Shown here: in pieces, positions 1 to 6,655 of the stretch
Position numbering within the stretch: the stretch's first letter is position 1
Layout of the letters: each line of letters opens with the position of its first letter
Notes under the pieces: model-generated
Database searches by the model: none
What the model was told of the DNA's origin: nothing
The model's input: the letters and a program-made list of their open reading frames with translations, nothing else
Program-made: the position numbers and the translations under genes
Virus record (IMG/VR): IMGVR_UViG_3300043395_001623
Coordinates: 1 to 43,135 of that record
Source of the DNA: a virus
Length of the DNA stretch: 43,135 nt
Direction: 5' to 3' (one strand)

Positions 1-555
1 TTACATTTTTTAGATTATGTAAAACGAGATTTCAAAAATTTATTAGATGTCCAAATTATACCAGGTGGATTTCCCGCAAAAGCACGATTAAATGGTAGTA
101 AATTGGTAAATACCCCTCATATTTTATTTTTAGATGCAGATATAATGTTAAAAGATAAATCTGTATTATATCAATGTTTAAATTATGATACTGATTTAGT
201 AACCGTTCCATTTCAAACCGAAAGGGGGTTTAATTGGATATTCAGATTATTTGATATTCAACAAAAATTAAGTAATTGGCTGGGAACGCCATTTGCAGTG
301 GGTGGATTTCAATTATGGAAAACCGAAGCATATTGGAAAACCGGTGGATATGATGAAACCCATTTATTCGCAGAAGATTATTGGGTGTCACAAAAATCAA
401 AGACAATGACTATACATAATACAATTGGTGTATGGACATCCGCACGAAGATTTAAGAATAAGGGATTTTTTTATATGGCTTGGTTAAGCATAAAATGTTA
501 TTTTAATCGTAATAATTCAGAATTTTTTAAAAAATCACATAACTATTGGAACTAA
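1..555 (+). CDS. Family 2 glycosyltransferase, 5'-truncated by the window edge
   Basis: The frame is open from base 1 with no start, so the N-terminus lies outside the window; a TTG at 103 is internal. Visible features are an ARLNGSK stretch, the strand LFLDADIML with the DxD motif that binds metal and nucleotide sugar in GT-A enzymes (about 133-141), and a later GGYDE...FAEDYW segment that resembles the catalytic-base ED region. Family knowledge: such enzymes transfer a sugar from a nucleotide donor. The acceptor cannot be read from sequence; phage surface sugars, host envelope glycans or virion proteins are possible. Four bases separate it from a small membrane gene, and a phosphoesterase follows, which suggests an envelope-related group. 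The class is fairly sure, the substrate unknown. Confidence 0.75.
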   Translation, partial: LHFLDYVKRDFKNLLDVQIIPGGFPAKARLNGSKLVNTPHILFLDADIMLKDKSVLYQCLNYDTDLVTVPFQTERGFNWIFRLFDIQQKLSNWLGTPFAVGGFQLWKTEAYWKTGGYDETHLFAEDYWVSQKSKTMTIHNTIGVWTSARRFKNKGFFYMAWLSIKCYFNRNNSEFFKKSHNYWN

Positions 556-558
556 AAA

Positions 559-654
559 ATGGGTACTATATTTCCGTGGATTATCTCACTCGCTATCGTT
601 GTATCTTTGTGTATAATTGGCTTGATTGTAGATAGTATAACTAAAAAAAGATAA
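559..654 (+). CDS. 31-residue single-span membrane peptide
   Basis: An ATG three bases after the glycosyltransferase stop opens a 31-codon frame that ends one base before the next ATG, so it fills the gap exactly. The product has a short N-terminus (MGTIFP), one uninterrupted hydrophobic segment of about 19 residues (WIISLAIVVSLCIIGLIV) and a basic tail ending SITKKR. This predicts one inner-membrane helix with the positive end in the cytoplasm. There is no clear Shine-Dalgarno, so it is probably translated by coupling. I do not recognise the family. The tight packing and clean transmembrane pattern argue for a real gene; its shortness lowers certainty. Confidence 0.5.
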   Translation: MGTIFPWIISLAIVVSLCIIGLIVDSITKKR

Positions 655-655
655 T

Positions 656-1372
656 ATGAAATATCAAGCAATAATCGTATCTGATTTACATTTGGGAACT
701 AAAGATTCTAAAACCGAAGAATTTTTAAATTTTGTAGAATCCCATCCAACTGATTTGTTAATTCTTAATGGGGATATTGTAGATGGTTGGGCATTGGAAA
801 GAGGTGCAAAATGGAAAAAGAAATATACAAAAGTTATAAATAAATTATTAAAATTATCTAATAAAACTAAAATCATTTGGATTAGGGGAAATCACGATGA
901 ATTTATAGGTGAATTTATTGGAACTACATTTGGTAATGTTGAAATCAGAGAAGATTATGTATTAGAATTAAAAAATGAAAAATACTATATATTTCACGGG
1001 GATGTTATAGATGTATTCATTACAAAATACAAATGGTTATCAAAGATAGGTTCAATAGGATATGATTTTGCACTTTGGTTAAATAGAGTATATAACACCT
1101 ATCGTAAATGGAGAAAATTACCTTATATATCCATATCTCAAAAAATAAAAGGTAAAGTAAAGGCTGCAACTAATTATATTAACGATTTTGAAACATCTGC
1201 ATTATCAATGGCAAAAAATAAAGGCTGTGATGGTGTTATTTGTGGTCATATTCATCATCCAGAGGATATTATGATAAATGGTAAGAGGTATTTAAATAGT
1301 GGAGATTGGGTTGAGAATATGAGTGCAATTTTAATAAAAGAAAATAAAATAATTCTTAAAAAAGAAATTTAA
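656..1372 (+). CDS. Calcineurin-like metallophosphoesterase, LpxH-like
   Basis: This 238-residue protein carries the metallophosphoesterase blocks in order: SDLHLG (D10, H12), NGDIVDG (D40), RGNHDE (N79, H80, D81), FHGD (H114, D116) and CGHIHHP (H198, H200). These are the ligands of the two-metal site. Length and spacing are close to UDP-2,3-diacylglucosamine hydrolase (LpxH) and its relatives, which cut a pyrophosphate bond on the cytoplasmic side during lipid A synthesis. An insert of about 70 residues between the HGD and GHIHHP blocks is rich in aromatic and basic residues, as in membrane-associated members. The phosphoesterase call is strong; LpxH substrate specificity is inference. A link to surface remodelling fits the neighbouring glycosyltransferase. 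Confidence 0.85.
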   Translation: MKYQAIIVSDLHLGTKDSKTEEFLNFVESHPTDLLILNGDIVDGWALERGAKWKKKYTKVINKLLKLSNKTKIIWIRGNHDEFIGEFIGTTFGNVEIREDYVLELKNEKYYIFHGDVIDVFITKYKWLSKIGSIGYDFALWLNRVYNTYRKWRKLPYISISQKIKGKVKAATNYINDFETSALSMAKNKGCDGVICGHIHHPEDIMINGKRYLNSGDWVENMSAILIKENKIILKKEI

Positions 1373-1495
1373 TTTTATATTCTTGTATATATTATGGAAA
1401 CCTTGTGGTTAAACATTCAGTGTCTTATATGACATTTGAGTTGGAGAAATACCAACAAATGAATTTTTAAATACAAACAAAAAATAAGGAAAATT

Positions 1496-2284
1496 ATGAA
1501 ACAGTCAATTTGGACGGTTAATCAACCGTCAAACCCCCAAGCGTTTATTACAAAACGCAAACAAAGAGTAAAACAATTCGAAGGTCAGGTCTATCTTAAT
1601 GATGGTGATGAATACGAAATTGAAATCTTTAATCCAACTCCAAATCACATTTTAGCAAAAATCAAAATTGATAACGATTATTTATCAGGTGGTGGTATTG
1701 TGCTAAGACCAGGTGAAAGAGTATTTTTGGAACGATTTTTGGATACTAATAACAAATTTGTATTCAGAACATATGAAGTAGGAAAAGAGGCGGTTAATTT
1801 AGGTGCTATTGATAATAATGGGTGTGTAGAAATACAATTCTTTAATGAAGAGCAATCATTTCCAAATAAAACAATATATGGTAGTGGATATACTACATGG
1901 AGTAACAATATCACTTATACAACAGGTACTCCTGCTATTTTTACTACAAATACATTAGGAATTAGTGGAATTACTAATACTGCATATTATAGTAATAGTA
2001 ATTCAACTTTAACCTCAAATTCATTGGCTGGTCCAAATATTCGAAGTCTAAATAAAGTAGAAACTGGCACAACTGAAAAGGGTGATACATCTAATCAACA
2101 ATTTACATCATCAAATAGAAATTTTAATTCATATTCATTTCACAATGTAGCATGGAGAATTTTACCGTCATCACAAAAGAAATATCACAAAGAAGATTTA
2201 GGTGTTCTATATTGCGGTGAGTGTGGTGCAAAAAGAAAAAAAGATACACATAAGTTCTGTCCACATTGCGTAACTAAATTTTAA
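1496..2284 (+). CDS. Phage protein with conserved beta-rich N-terminus and C-terminal zinc ribbon
   Basis: The 262-residue product has three parts. Residues about 30-120 form a beta-rich domain of the pattern YEIEIFNPT...ILAKIKID...GGIVLRPGERVFLERFLD...FRTYEV, which I recall from uncharacterised proteins of large T4-like phages. Residues about 125-215 are a low-complexity Ser/Thr/Asn/Tyr linker. The C-terminus is a zinc ribbon with C240, C243, C255 and C258 (CGECG...CPHC). A clear Shine-Dalgarno (AAGGA) lies before the ATG, as for the virion genes, and a terminator follows. A virion role is plausible from domain style and signals but unproven; the ribbon could bind nucleic acid or be purely structural. 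Confidence 0.6.
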   Translation: MKQSIWTVNQPSNPQAFITKRKQRVKQFEGQVYLNDGDEYEIEIFNPTPNHILAKIKIDNDYLSGGGIVLRPGERVFLERFLDTNNKFVFRTYEVGKEAVNLGAIDNNGCVEIQFFNEEQSFPNKTIYGSGYTTWSNNITYTTGTPAIFTTNTLGISGITNTAYYSNSNSTLTSNSLAGPNIRSLNKVETGTTEKGDTSNQQFTSSNRNFNSYSFHNVAWRILPSSQKKYHKEDLGVLYCGECGAKRKKDTHKFCPHCVTKF

Positions 2285-2310
2285 TTAATAAAATCACAAG
2301 GTATTCATTA

Positions 2311-2336
2311 AGGGAAAAGAAATTTTCCCTTTTTTT
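2311..2336 (+). terminator. Rho-independent terminator after the zinc-ribbon gene
   Basis: The 8-bp stem AGGGAAAA / TTTTCCCT with a GAAA loop is followed by a run of Ts. The last T is also the first base of a late-promoter box, so one unit ends where the next begins. Confidence 0.85.
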
Positions 2337-2345
2337 ATATTTATA
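2336..2345 (+). promoter_or_regulatory. Late-promoter box TATATTTATA
   Basis: A perfect copy of the box seen before most late units here, 19 nt upstream of the ATG at 2365. No conserved second box is visible upstream; that stretch is terminator. Confidence 0.6.
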
Positions 2346-2364
2346 TAAAACAAAACCATATTTT

Positions 2365-2532
2365 ATGGGGAAATTTTATGAAGATTTACTTACACTTAAC
2401 GAATTAGTAAGAAAATTAGAAAAAAAAGATAAAATAAGTGAATTCATTATACGAGCTCTTCGTAATATGAAAGATAATCCAACAAAATCAGTTTCAGATG
2501 TCATCCAAAAAACAAAGAAAGAATTCAATTAA
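2365..2532 (+). CDS. 55-residue charged helical protein of unknown function
   Basis: An ATG 19 nt after a late-promoter box opens a 55-codon frame. The product (MGKFYEDLLTLNELVRKLEK...) is rich in Lys and Glu and looks wholly helical, with leucines spaced as in a short amphipathic helix. It overlaps the start of the next frame by 35 bases. No Shine-Dalgarno is obvious. I do not recognise the family. The promoter spacing is the main support; without this gene the box would have a leader of more than 150 nt before the next ATG. Confidence 0.5.
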   Translation: MGKFYEDLLTLNELVRKLEKKDKISEFIIRALRNMKDNPTKSVSDVIQKTKKEFN

Positions 2533-2731
2533 TTCAGGTCATTATTTAGAATTAATGGATAGATTGCATGTCATCAATTGTACTATTGATGACCATATCC
2601 TAAACCACCCCCTAACCGAACATCACAAAGATATTGAAGATAAAATAGGTTCTGCATTAGAGTTATTATTAGAAGCATATCAAATGGTTGGGCACGAAAG
2701 TTGTGAATATGATGATTTAAATCATAACTAA
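2498..2731 (+). CDS. Small acidic protein of unknown function
   Basis: The 77-residue frame begins inside the end of the 55-residue gene. The first 19 residues are basic and polar; the rest (from MDRLHVINCTIDDHIL) looks like a compact helical protein with an acidic end (CEYDDLNHN). A second ATG at 2555 would give 58 residues and remove the overlap, so the start is uncertain. A strong terminator lies just after the stop, so this closes the unit begun at 2365. The His/Asp/Cys content is notable, but no known metal motif is complete. Confidence 0.5.
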   Translation: MSSKKQRKNSINSGHYLELMDRLHVINCTIDDHILNHPLTEHHKDIEDKIGSALELLLEAYQMVGHESCEYDDLNHN

Positions 2732-2750
2732 TTAATAATCAATTATTTAT

Positions 2751-2781
2751 AACTCATTGATAGTCAATGAGTTATTTTTTT
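2751..2781 (+). terminator. Rho-independent terminator
   Basis: A perfect 10-bp stem AACTCATTGA / TCAATGAGTT with a TAG loop is followed by A and seven Ts. It separates the late-type unit from the host-promoter block downstream. Confidence 0.85.
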
Positions 2782-2810
2782 GTCATTTTTTTAAAAATAA
2801 TATCTAAAAA

Positions 2811-2860
2811 ATTTGGAAAATTCAAAAAAAGGTTGTATATTAGCTGTATAAGATTGAGAG
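2811..2860 (+). promoter_or_regulatory. Host-type (Bacteroidota sigma) promoter, copy 1
   Basis: TTTG at 2812-2815 and TATATTAG at 2836-2843, 20 nt apart, match the known Bacteroidota -33/-7 pattern (TTTG / TAnnTTTG). About 50 bases, including the transcribed AAGATTGAGAG, recur nearly unchanged at 3301, 41563 and 42175. The ATG follows at 2886. Confidence 0.8.
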
Positions 2861-2885
2861 ATATAAAACTTAAAAGATAAAAGAT

Positions 2886-3290
2886 ATGACAACTGAAATT
2901 TCCCACCGCGATTCTTTAATTCAACTTTATTCTGATTACCATAAGGAGGCGTATGGTTACCGTCCCACTTACAACTATTCTCTTTTAACAACTGAAGAGT
3001 TGGAGGCTGATTATGAAGAATTCGGCCGTATTTGTAAAGAGAATGCCGAAGAGGAGGCTAAGGCTGAGAAATTAGCAATTGAGAAGTTTAATCAGACCGT
3101 TAAGAAGATGATTAAAATGGGTGCTAAAAACACCAAAACCGCTCTTCGTTGGATTTGTGAGGCCGGAGTTGAAGAAGATGGTTGGGATATGGATTTCTTC
3201 CTATGGAAAATGGGTATTTCCAAATATAGTTCAGAGGGTTCGGTAGTTTATAATAAATTACTACCATTTTGGAGAAAGGCTCTAAAATAA
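2886..3290 (+). CDS. Phage protein of unknown function, 134 residues
   Basis: This is the first gene after host-type promoter copy 1. The N-terminal half contains YSLLTTEELEADYEEFG and an acidic, Ala/Glu-rich helix; the C-terminal half contains KMGAKNTKTALRWICEAG and DMDFFLWKMGIS, a compact alpha-helical pattern. No catalytic motif is visible. The leader is A-rich (AAAAGAT before the ATG) with no Shine-Dalgarno. The gene sits alone between two copies of the same promoter, so it is probably a short early transcript. GC content looks somewhat higher than in its neighbours, with more C-ending codons, which may mean a different origin. Gene reality is fairly certain, function unknown. Confidence 0.7.
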   Translation: MTTEISHRDSLIQLYSDYHKEAYGYRPTYNYSLLTTEELEADYEEFGRICKENAEEEAKAEKLAIEKFNQTVKKMIKMGAKNTKTALRWICEAGVEEDGWDMDFFLWKMGISKYSSEGSVVYNKLLPFWRKALK

Positions 3291-3300
3291 CTCCCAAATT

Positions 3301-3350
3301 ATTTGGAAAATTGGGAAAAAAGTTGTATATTAGCTGTATAAGATTGAGAG
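3301..3350 (+). promoter_or_regulatory. Host-type promoter, copy 2
   Basis: The same 50-base box, starting ATTTGGAAAA and ending AAGATTGAGAG, begins 10 bases after the previous stop and drives the block at 3373-4370. TTTG and TATATTAG are again 20 nt apart. Confidence 0.8.
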
Positions 3351-3372
3351 TTAAAATATAAAATATAACATT

Positions 3373-3585
3373 ATGATAAAGACAAAACAAAACAGAGGTA
3401 TTGAAATTGATTTAACCGGTTCACAAGGAAACGCCTTTTTCTTATTAGGAACTGCGGTTAAATTATCAAGACAATTGGGTTTAAATTCTGAAAAAGTATG
3501 TGAAGAAATGAAAGCCAAAGATTATGAACATTTGGTTAATACATTTGATAAATATTTTGGTGAATTTGTAACTTTATATAGATAA
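3373..3585 (+). CDS. Small conserved-looking phage protein, 70 residues
   Basis: The product has a short N-terminal strand (IEIDLTGSQGNAFFLLGTA) and then a helical region (LSRQLG...EEMKAKDYEHLVNTFDKYFGEFVTLY). I recall similar 65-80-residue proteins in many T4-like and Bacteroidota phages, always without an assigned function. It is first in a three-gene block that follows host-type promoter copy 2, and the next start is one base after its stop. No Shine-Dalgarno is present. The gene is probably expressed early or throughout infection. Confidence 0.7.
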   Translation: MIKTKQNRGIEIDLTGSQGNAFFLLGTAVKLSRQLGLNSEKVCEEMKAKDYEHLVNTFDKYFGEFVTLYR

Positions 3586-3586
3586 T

Positions 3587-4135
3587 ATGAATAACCTACA
3601 ACTTTATATTGATTTTTACGAATCTAAATTAAAAGAAGCAAACGAATGGGGTAAGAAAGGTGAAATGGGAATGGTTCGTTCTACTATGAAAGATTCGGTC
3701 GAATTGTTATTGGATTTAATTTGGAAAACTGAAAGAGGTGGTGAATCAAAAAAGAATGATTTTGTAGAATCAAAATCTAAAAATGGATATGTTCTAAAAT
3801 TTCAGGTAGATAGACATTTATATTCTAATACTTTAAATGGATTGGGTGAATGTAAGGCTTATTTAGATAGATGTTTTATGGAAAGGGCAAGTTCAGATTT
3901 TGGTAGAATCAAAAAAGGTATAATCGAAACTCCAAAGACATTTGTACTAGCTTTAGAAGATGGAGTTGGTAAAACTGCGTATAATTATTATATGGATGAA
4001 GGTAATATTGATAATGTGTTTTATCTATGTGATGGAAAGCGTAATCCTAAAAAACCAATTTGGAAAGATAAATTTTATAAACCTATCAATATAAAAAAAT
4101 TAGAAAATTTTATTCAATTTATTAAAACATTATAA
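3587..4135 (+). CDS. Candidate PD-(D/E)XK nuclease-like protein
   Basis: This 182-residue protein has helices at the N-terminus, then a stretch where D75 in FQVDRH is followed twelve residues later by E88-C-K90 in GLGECKAYLDRC. D-x(12)-E-x-K is the active-site layout of the PD-(D/E)XK fold, and ECKAYLDRC...RASSDF resembles the core of some type II restriction endonucleases. Small size, no membrane segment and position in a host-promoter block fit an enzyme acting early on DNA. Alternatives are an inactive relative or an unrelated fold with a chance motif. No methyltransferase is adjacent, so a classical restriction-modification pair is not supported. The gene is sure; the nuclease call is tentative. 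Confidence 0.5.
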   Translation: MNNLQLYIDFYESKLKEANEWGKKGEMGMVRSTMKDSVELLLDLIWKTERGGESKKNDFVESKSKNGYVLKFQVDRHLYSNTLNGLGECKAYLDRCFMERASSDFGRIKKGIIETPKTFVLALEDGVGKTAYNYYMDEGNIDNVFYLCDGKRNPKKPIWKDKFYKPINIKKLENFIQFIKTL

Positions 4136-4136
4136 T

Positions 4137-4370
4137 ATGGGTAGATGGCCTGAAAAGATAGAACCAAAACCTACTAAATTTGAAATAACTTATAAAGATG
4201 ATGATGGTTGTATATCTATTTGGAAATACGATTTAAAGAAGTTTACAAACGGCCCAATTGAAGTTAGTATAAAATATCCACCGGGATATGAAAAGATGTT
4301 AAAAACGAAATTAAAGGAACGAAATTTAGAAAAGAAAACTAAAAAGATAGCTAAAAATAACTTTTTTTAA
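4137..4370 (+). CDS. Small basic protein of unknown function
   Basis: The 77-residue product starts one base after the nuclease-like gene, so the two are probably co-translated. Residues 1-50 suggest a small beta domain (KFEITYKDDDGCISIWKYDL...IEVSIKYPPG); the last 25 residues are strongly basic (KTKLKERNLEKKTKK). A basic tail could bind nucleic acid or an acidic partner. Pairing with a candidate nuclease invites the idea of a partner or inhibitor, but nothing in the sequence proves it. A terminator follows directly. Confidence 0.6.
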   Translation: MGRWPEKIEPKPTKFEITYKDDDGCISIWKYDLKKFTNGPIEVSIKYPPGYEKMLKTKLKERNLEKKTKKIAKNNFF

Positions 4371-4391
4371 AAATGGTTCGGTAAATATGAT

Positions 4392-4421
4392 AAAGAGAAT
4401 TCAATGAATTCTCTTTTTTTT
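4392..4421 (+). terminator. Rho-independent terminator closing the small-gene block
   Basis: An 11-bp stem AAAGAGAATTC / GAATTCTCTTT with an AAT loop runs into a T tract, followed at once by a late-promoter box. Confidence 0.85.
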
Positions 4422-4422
4422 A

Positions 4423-4432
4423 TATATTTATA
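4423..4432 (+). promoter_or_regulatory. Late-promoter box TATATTTATA
   Basis: A perfect copy directly after a terminator and 17 nt before the ATG at 4450. Confidence 0.65.
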
Positions 4433-4449
4433 ATAAATAATTTATTTAA

Positions 4450-4821
4450 ATGGAACAAATAGCATCAATTTTTTTTCATAGTAGAACTCAAGCACATCAA
4501 TTCCACACTTTAGTAAAAGGTCCTGGTTCATTAGCAATTCATTTAGCATTAGAAACCTACTATACTGAAATTGTACCATTGATGGATGGTTTGATTGAGG
4601 CATATCAAGGTAAATATGGTTTAATAACCTATAAACACGTAAATGGCAATGATAACGATGCAAGCAAAGAAAATATAATAGCATATTTTGATAAACTCAT
4701 AAAATTTTTAGAAAACGAAAGACAATCAGAACAATTAAAAGATAGTTGGATTCAAAATGAATTAGATAATATCGCTAAACTACTATATTCTACAAGATAT
4801 AAATTAATAAATTTAGGATAA
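4450..4821 (+). CDS. DUF5856-like helical phage protein
   Basis: The 123-residue product is all-helical. The N-terminus FFHSRTQAHQFHTLVKG...AIHLALETYY and the central MDGLIEAYQGKYG match the pattern I know from DUF5856 proteins of T4-like phages. Several His and Glu residues lie on successive helices in a way reminiscent of ferritin-like bundles; metal binding is inference only. It stands alone between two terminators with its own late box, so it is expressed with virion genes but not as part of the tail operon. Function unknown. Confidence 0.6.
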   Translation: MEQIASIFFHSRTQAHQFHTLVKGPGSLAIHLALETYYTEIVPLMDGLIEAYQGKYGLITYKHVNGNDNDASKENIIAYFDKLIKFLENERQSEQLKDSWIQNELDNIAKLLYSTRYKLINLG

Positions 4822-4857
4822 TTAAAATTAATACCATATTTTAGACTTGATATTTTA

Positions 4858-4885
4858 AAGGGAGTGTTTTTCACTCCCTTTTTTT
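4858..4885 (+). terminator. Rho-independent terminator
   Basis: The stem AAGGGAGTG / CACTCCCTT (9 bp) with a TTTTT loop is followed by a T run. It ends the single-gene unit before the neck genes. Confidence 0.85.
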
Positions 4886-4891
4886 GTTGTT

Positions 4892-4901
4892 TATATTTAT
4901 A
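4892..4901 (+). promoter_or_regulatory. Late-promoter box TATATTTATA before the neck operon
   Basis: A perfect copy six bases after the terminator and 33 nt before the ATG at 4935. It lies inside an upstream in-frame extension of the next gene, which argues against that longer start. Confidence 0.65.
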
Positions 4902-4934
4902 GGTGTATTATTGTATAAACGAGGGAATAAAAAT

Positions 4935-6086
4935 ATGTCTCAAGCAAAAATTTGGACGGGTACAACTACTTTTACTTCTGGCTCTTCAACTCCATTCGGT
5001 ATTTACGATGCCGATTCAGAATTTGGAATAGAAGCACCAAAGGTTGCATCTTGGTGTGCCAAAAGATTAGGTTATCCTATTATTGATATAGAATTGCAAG
5101 GTGAAAACTTTTTCGCAGTATTTGAAGAAGCAGTAAGTGAATATTCTGCACAAGTAAATCAATTTAATATCAGAAATAATTTAGGTGCATTACAAGGAAA
5201 AAATTCAGGTACGAATTATACTGGAAAAAGTGTAAATGGTTCTGAATTAAATAATATTATTGAAATTGCACAAGCTTATGGAACACAAGCAGGTGTAGGT
5301 GGTAGAACTGATTTTAAATCAGGTTCTATTGATATGATTACTGGTCAACAGGATTATGATTTACAAACCCTTTTTAGTGATGTGAGTGAAAGTGGAGAGA
5401 GAATCACTATTACAAAATTATACTATGAGGCAACTCCTGCAATTAGTAGATTTTTTGACCCATATTCAGTAAGTGGCCAAGGAACATTAAACTTAATTGA
5501 TGAATTTGGATTTGGTTCATTCTCACCAGCAGCACAATTTATCTTAATGCCAATTTATGAGGATATGTTAAGAATTCAAGCAATTGAATTCAATGACCAA
5601 TTCAGAAAATCGGCACATACATTTAATATAGTAAATAATAAATTACAAATATTCCCAATCCCAACTACAAACTATAAATTATGGTTTGATTATTATGTTG
5701 ATGCGGAATTTAGTAATAATTCTACAATTGTTAAAGGTAATGTTGTATCTGATTATTCAAATATTCAATATGATTTTGCTACCTACTCACAAATCAATGA
5801 TGTGGGTAAACAATGGATTAGAAAATATACTCTTGCATTGGCAAAAGAAATGTTGGGTGCAATTAGAGAAAAATATAATCAAATTCCAATACCTGGTTCT
5901 GAAGTTTCTTTAGATGGTGCAGCTTTAAGAGCAGAAGCACAAACTGAAAAGGAAGGATTGATTACTCAATTAAGAGAAAATTTAGAAGAAGTGAGTAGAA
6001 AGACTAGAATGGCTAATGAAGCTGAAATAGTTGACCAACAACAAAAAATAATTGGTAAAGTACCACTTGCAATATACATCGGATAA
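4935..6086 (+). CDS. Neck / head-tail connector protein, T4 gp13-like
   Basis: The start at 4935 is chosen because a GAGGGA Shine-Dalgarno and the late box lie just upstream; the frame is open back to a TTG at 4884, but that region holds the promoter and terminator. The 383-residue product begins MSQAKIWTG and contains YPIIDIELQGENFFAVFEEAVSEY, a pattern I associate with neck or connector proteins of marine T4-like phages, then a large beta-rich middle and a charged helical C-terminus. Identification rests mainly on order: it precedes gp14-like and gp15-like genes, as in T4. Role by family: closing the filled head and forming the platform for the tail. T4 gp13 is shorter (about 309 residues). 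Confidence 0.6.
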   Translation: MSQAKIWTGTTTFTSGSSTPFGIYDADSEFGIEAPKVASWCAKRLGYPIIDIELQGENFFAVFEEAVSEYSAQVNQFNIRNNLGALQGKNSGTNYTGKSVNGSELNNIIEIAQAYGTQAGVGGRTDFKSGSIDMITGQQDYDLQTLFSDVSESGERITITKLYYEATPAISRFFDPYSVSGQGTLNLIDEFGFGSFSPAAQFILMPIYEDMLRIQAIEFNDQFRKSAHTFNIVNNKLQIFPIPTTNYKLWFDYYVDAEFSNNSTIVKGNVVSDYSNIQYDFATYSQINDVGKQWIRKYTLALAKEMLGAIREKYNQIPIPGSEVSLDGAALRAEAQTEKEGLITQLRENLEEVSRKTRMANEAEIVDQQQKIIGKVPLAIYIG

Positions 6087-6100
6087 AAAAAATATAAAGT

Positions 6101-6655
6101 ATGCCTAAATTTTTTAATGCAAATGATTTGGATTTTATCAAAACAATAGCTGAAGAAGTTGTTGATTATGTGGTAGAACAAGCTATTACTCTATTCAAAG
6201 TATCGGTTGGTGAAACTAAAACCAATTTGTATGGAGAATCATTGGGTAAAATCTATCATGCACCTGCAAATTTAATGGCAATTATAGATAGAAATCCACA
6301 AACTATTCAATATGAAGGATTTGGACCCGATAGATTACAATCAGTTGAATTTAGATTTAATAGAATGAGATTAAGAACTGAAACATTACCGCGTTTAAGA
6401 GATGTGAATGGTGTATTAGTTCCTGCAGATGCAATTCAAAACACATATTTTGGATATCCTGAAATTGGTGATATTATTTATTTTGATGAAGCCTATTATG
6501 AAGTTGATAATATTGAATCTACAAGATTAATTGGAGGACAACCTAAAATATATAATCAAACATCTGGTGAATTTGAAGATGCAAGAATGTTTTTAACTGC
6601 AACCTGTCATATGGTAAGACGTTCACAAGTACAAATAGAGGATAGAGTAAGATAA
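6101..6655 (+). CDS. Neck protein, T4 gp14-like
   Basis: The 184-residue product has an N-terminal helix, then VEQAITLFKVSVGETKTNLYGESLGKIYHAP, a segment typical of gp14-like neck proteins in which a loop with YGE...K.Y leads into beta strands. GFGPDRLQSVEFRF and the FGYPEIGDIIYFDEAYYEVDNI strand pairs continue the pattern. T4 gp14 is about 256 residues, so this is a compact version. It starts 14 bases after the gp13-like stop, with no Shine-Dalgarno, and its stop overlaps the next start (TAATG). Together with gp13 it would build the neck. Confidence 0.6.
   Translation: MPKFFNANDLDFIKTIAEEVVDYVVEQAITLFKVSVGETKTNLYGESLGKIYHAPANLMAIIDRNPQTIQYEGFGPDRLQSVEFRFNRMRLRTETLPRLRDVNGVLVPADAIQNTYFGYPEIGDIIYFDEAYYEVDNIESTRLIGGQPKIYNQTSGEFEDARMFLTATCHMVRRSQVQIEDRVR

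Noticed and set aside
1373-1495. Search for a late box in the leader of the zinc-ribbon gene
   Set aside because: Only AT-rich stretches such as TTGTATATATTATGG are present; they match neither the late box nor the host-type promoter well enough to call.
4884-4934. In-frame 17-residue N-terminal extension (TTG start) of the gp13-like gene
   Set aside because: It overlaps the terminator T run and the late-promoter box, and the ATG at 4935 has a good Shine-Dalgarno.
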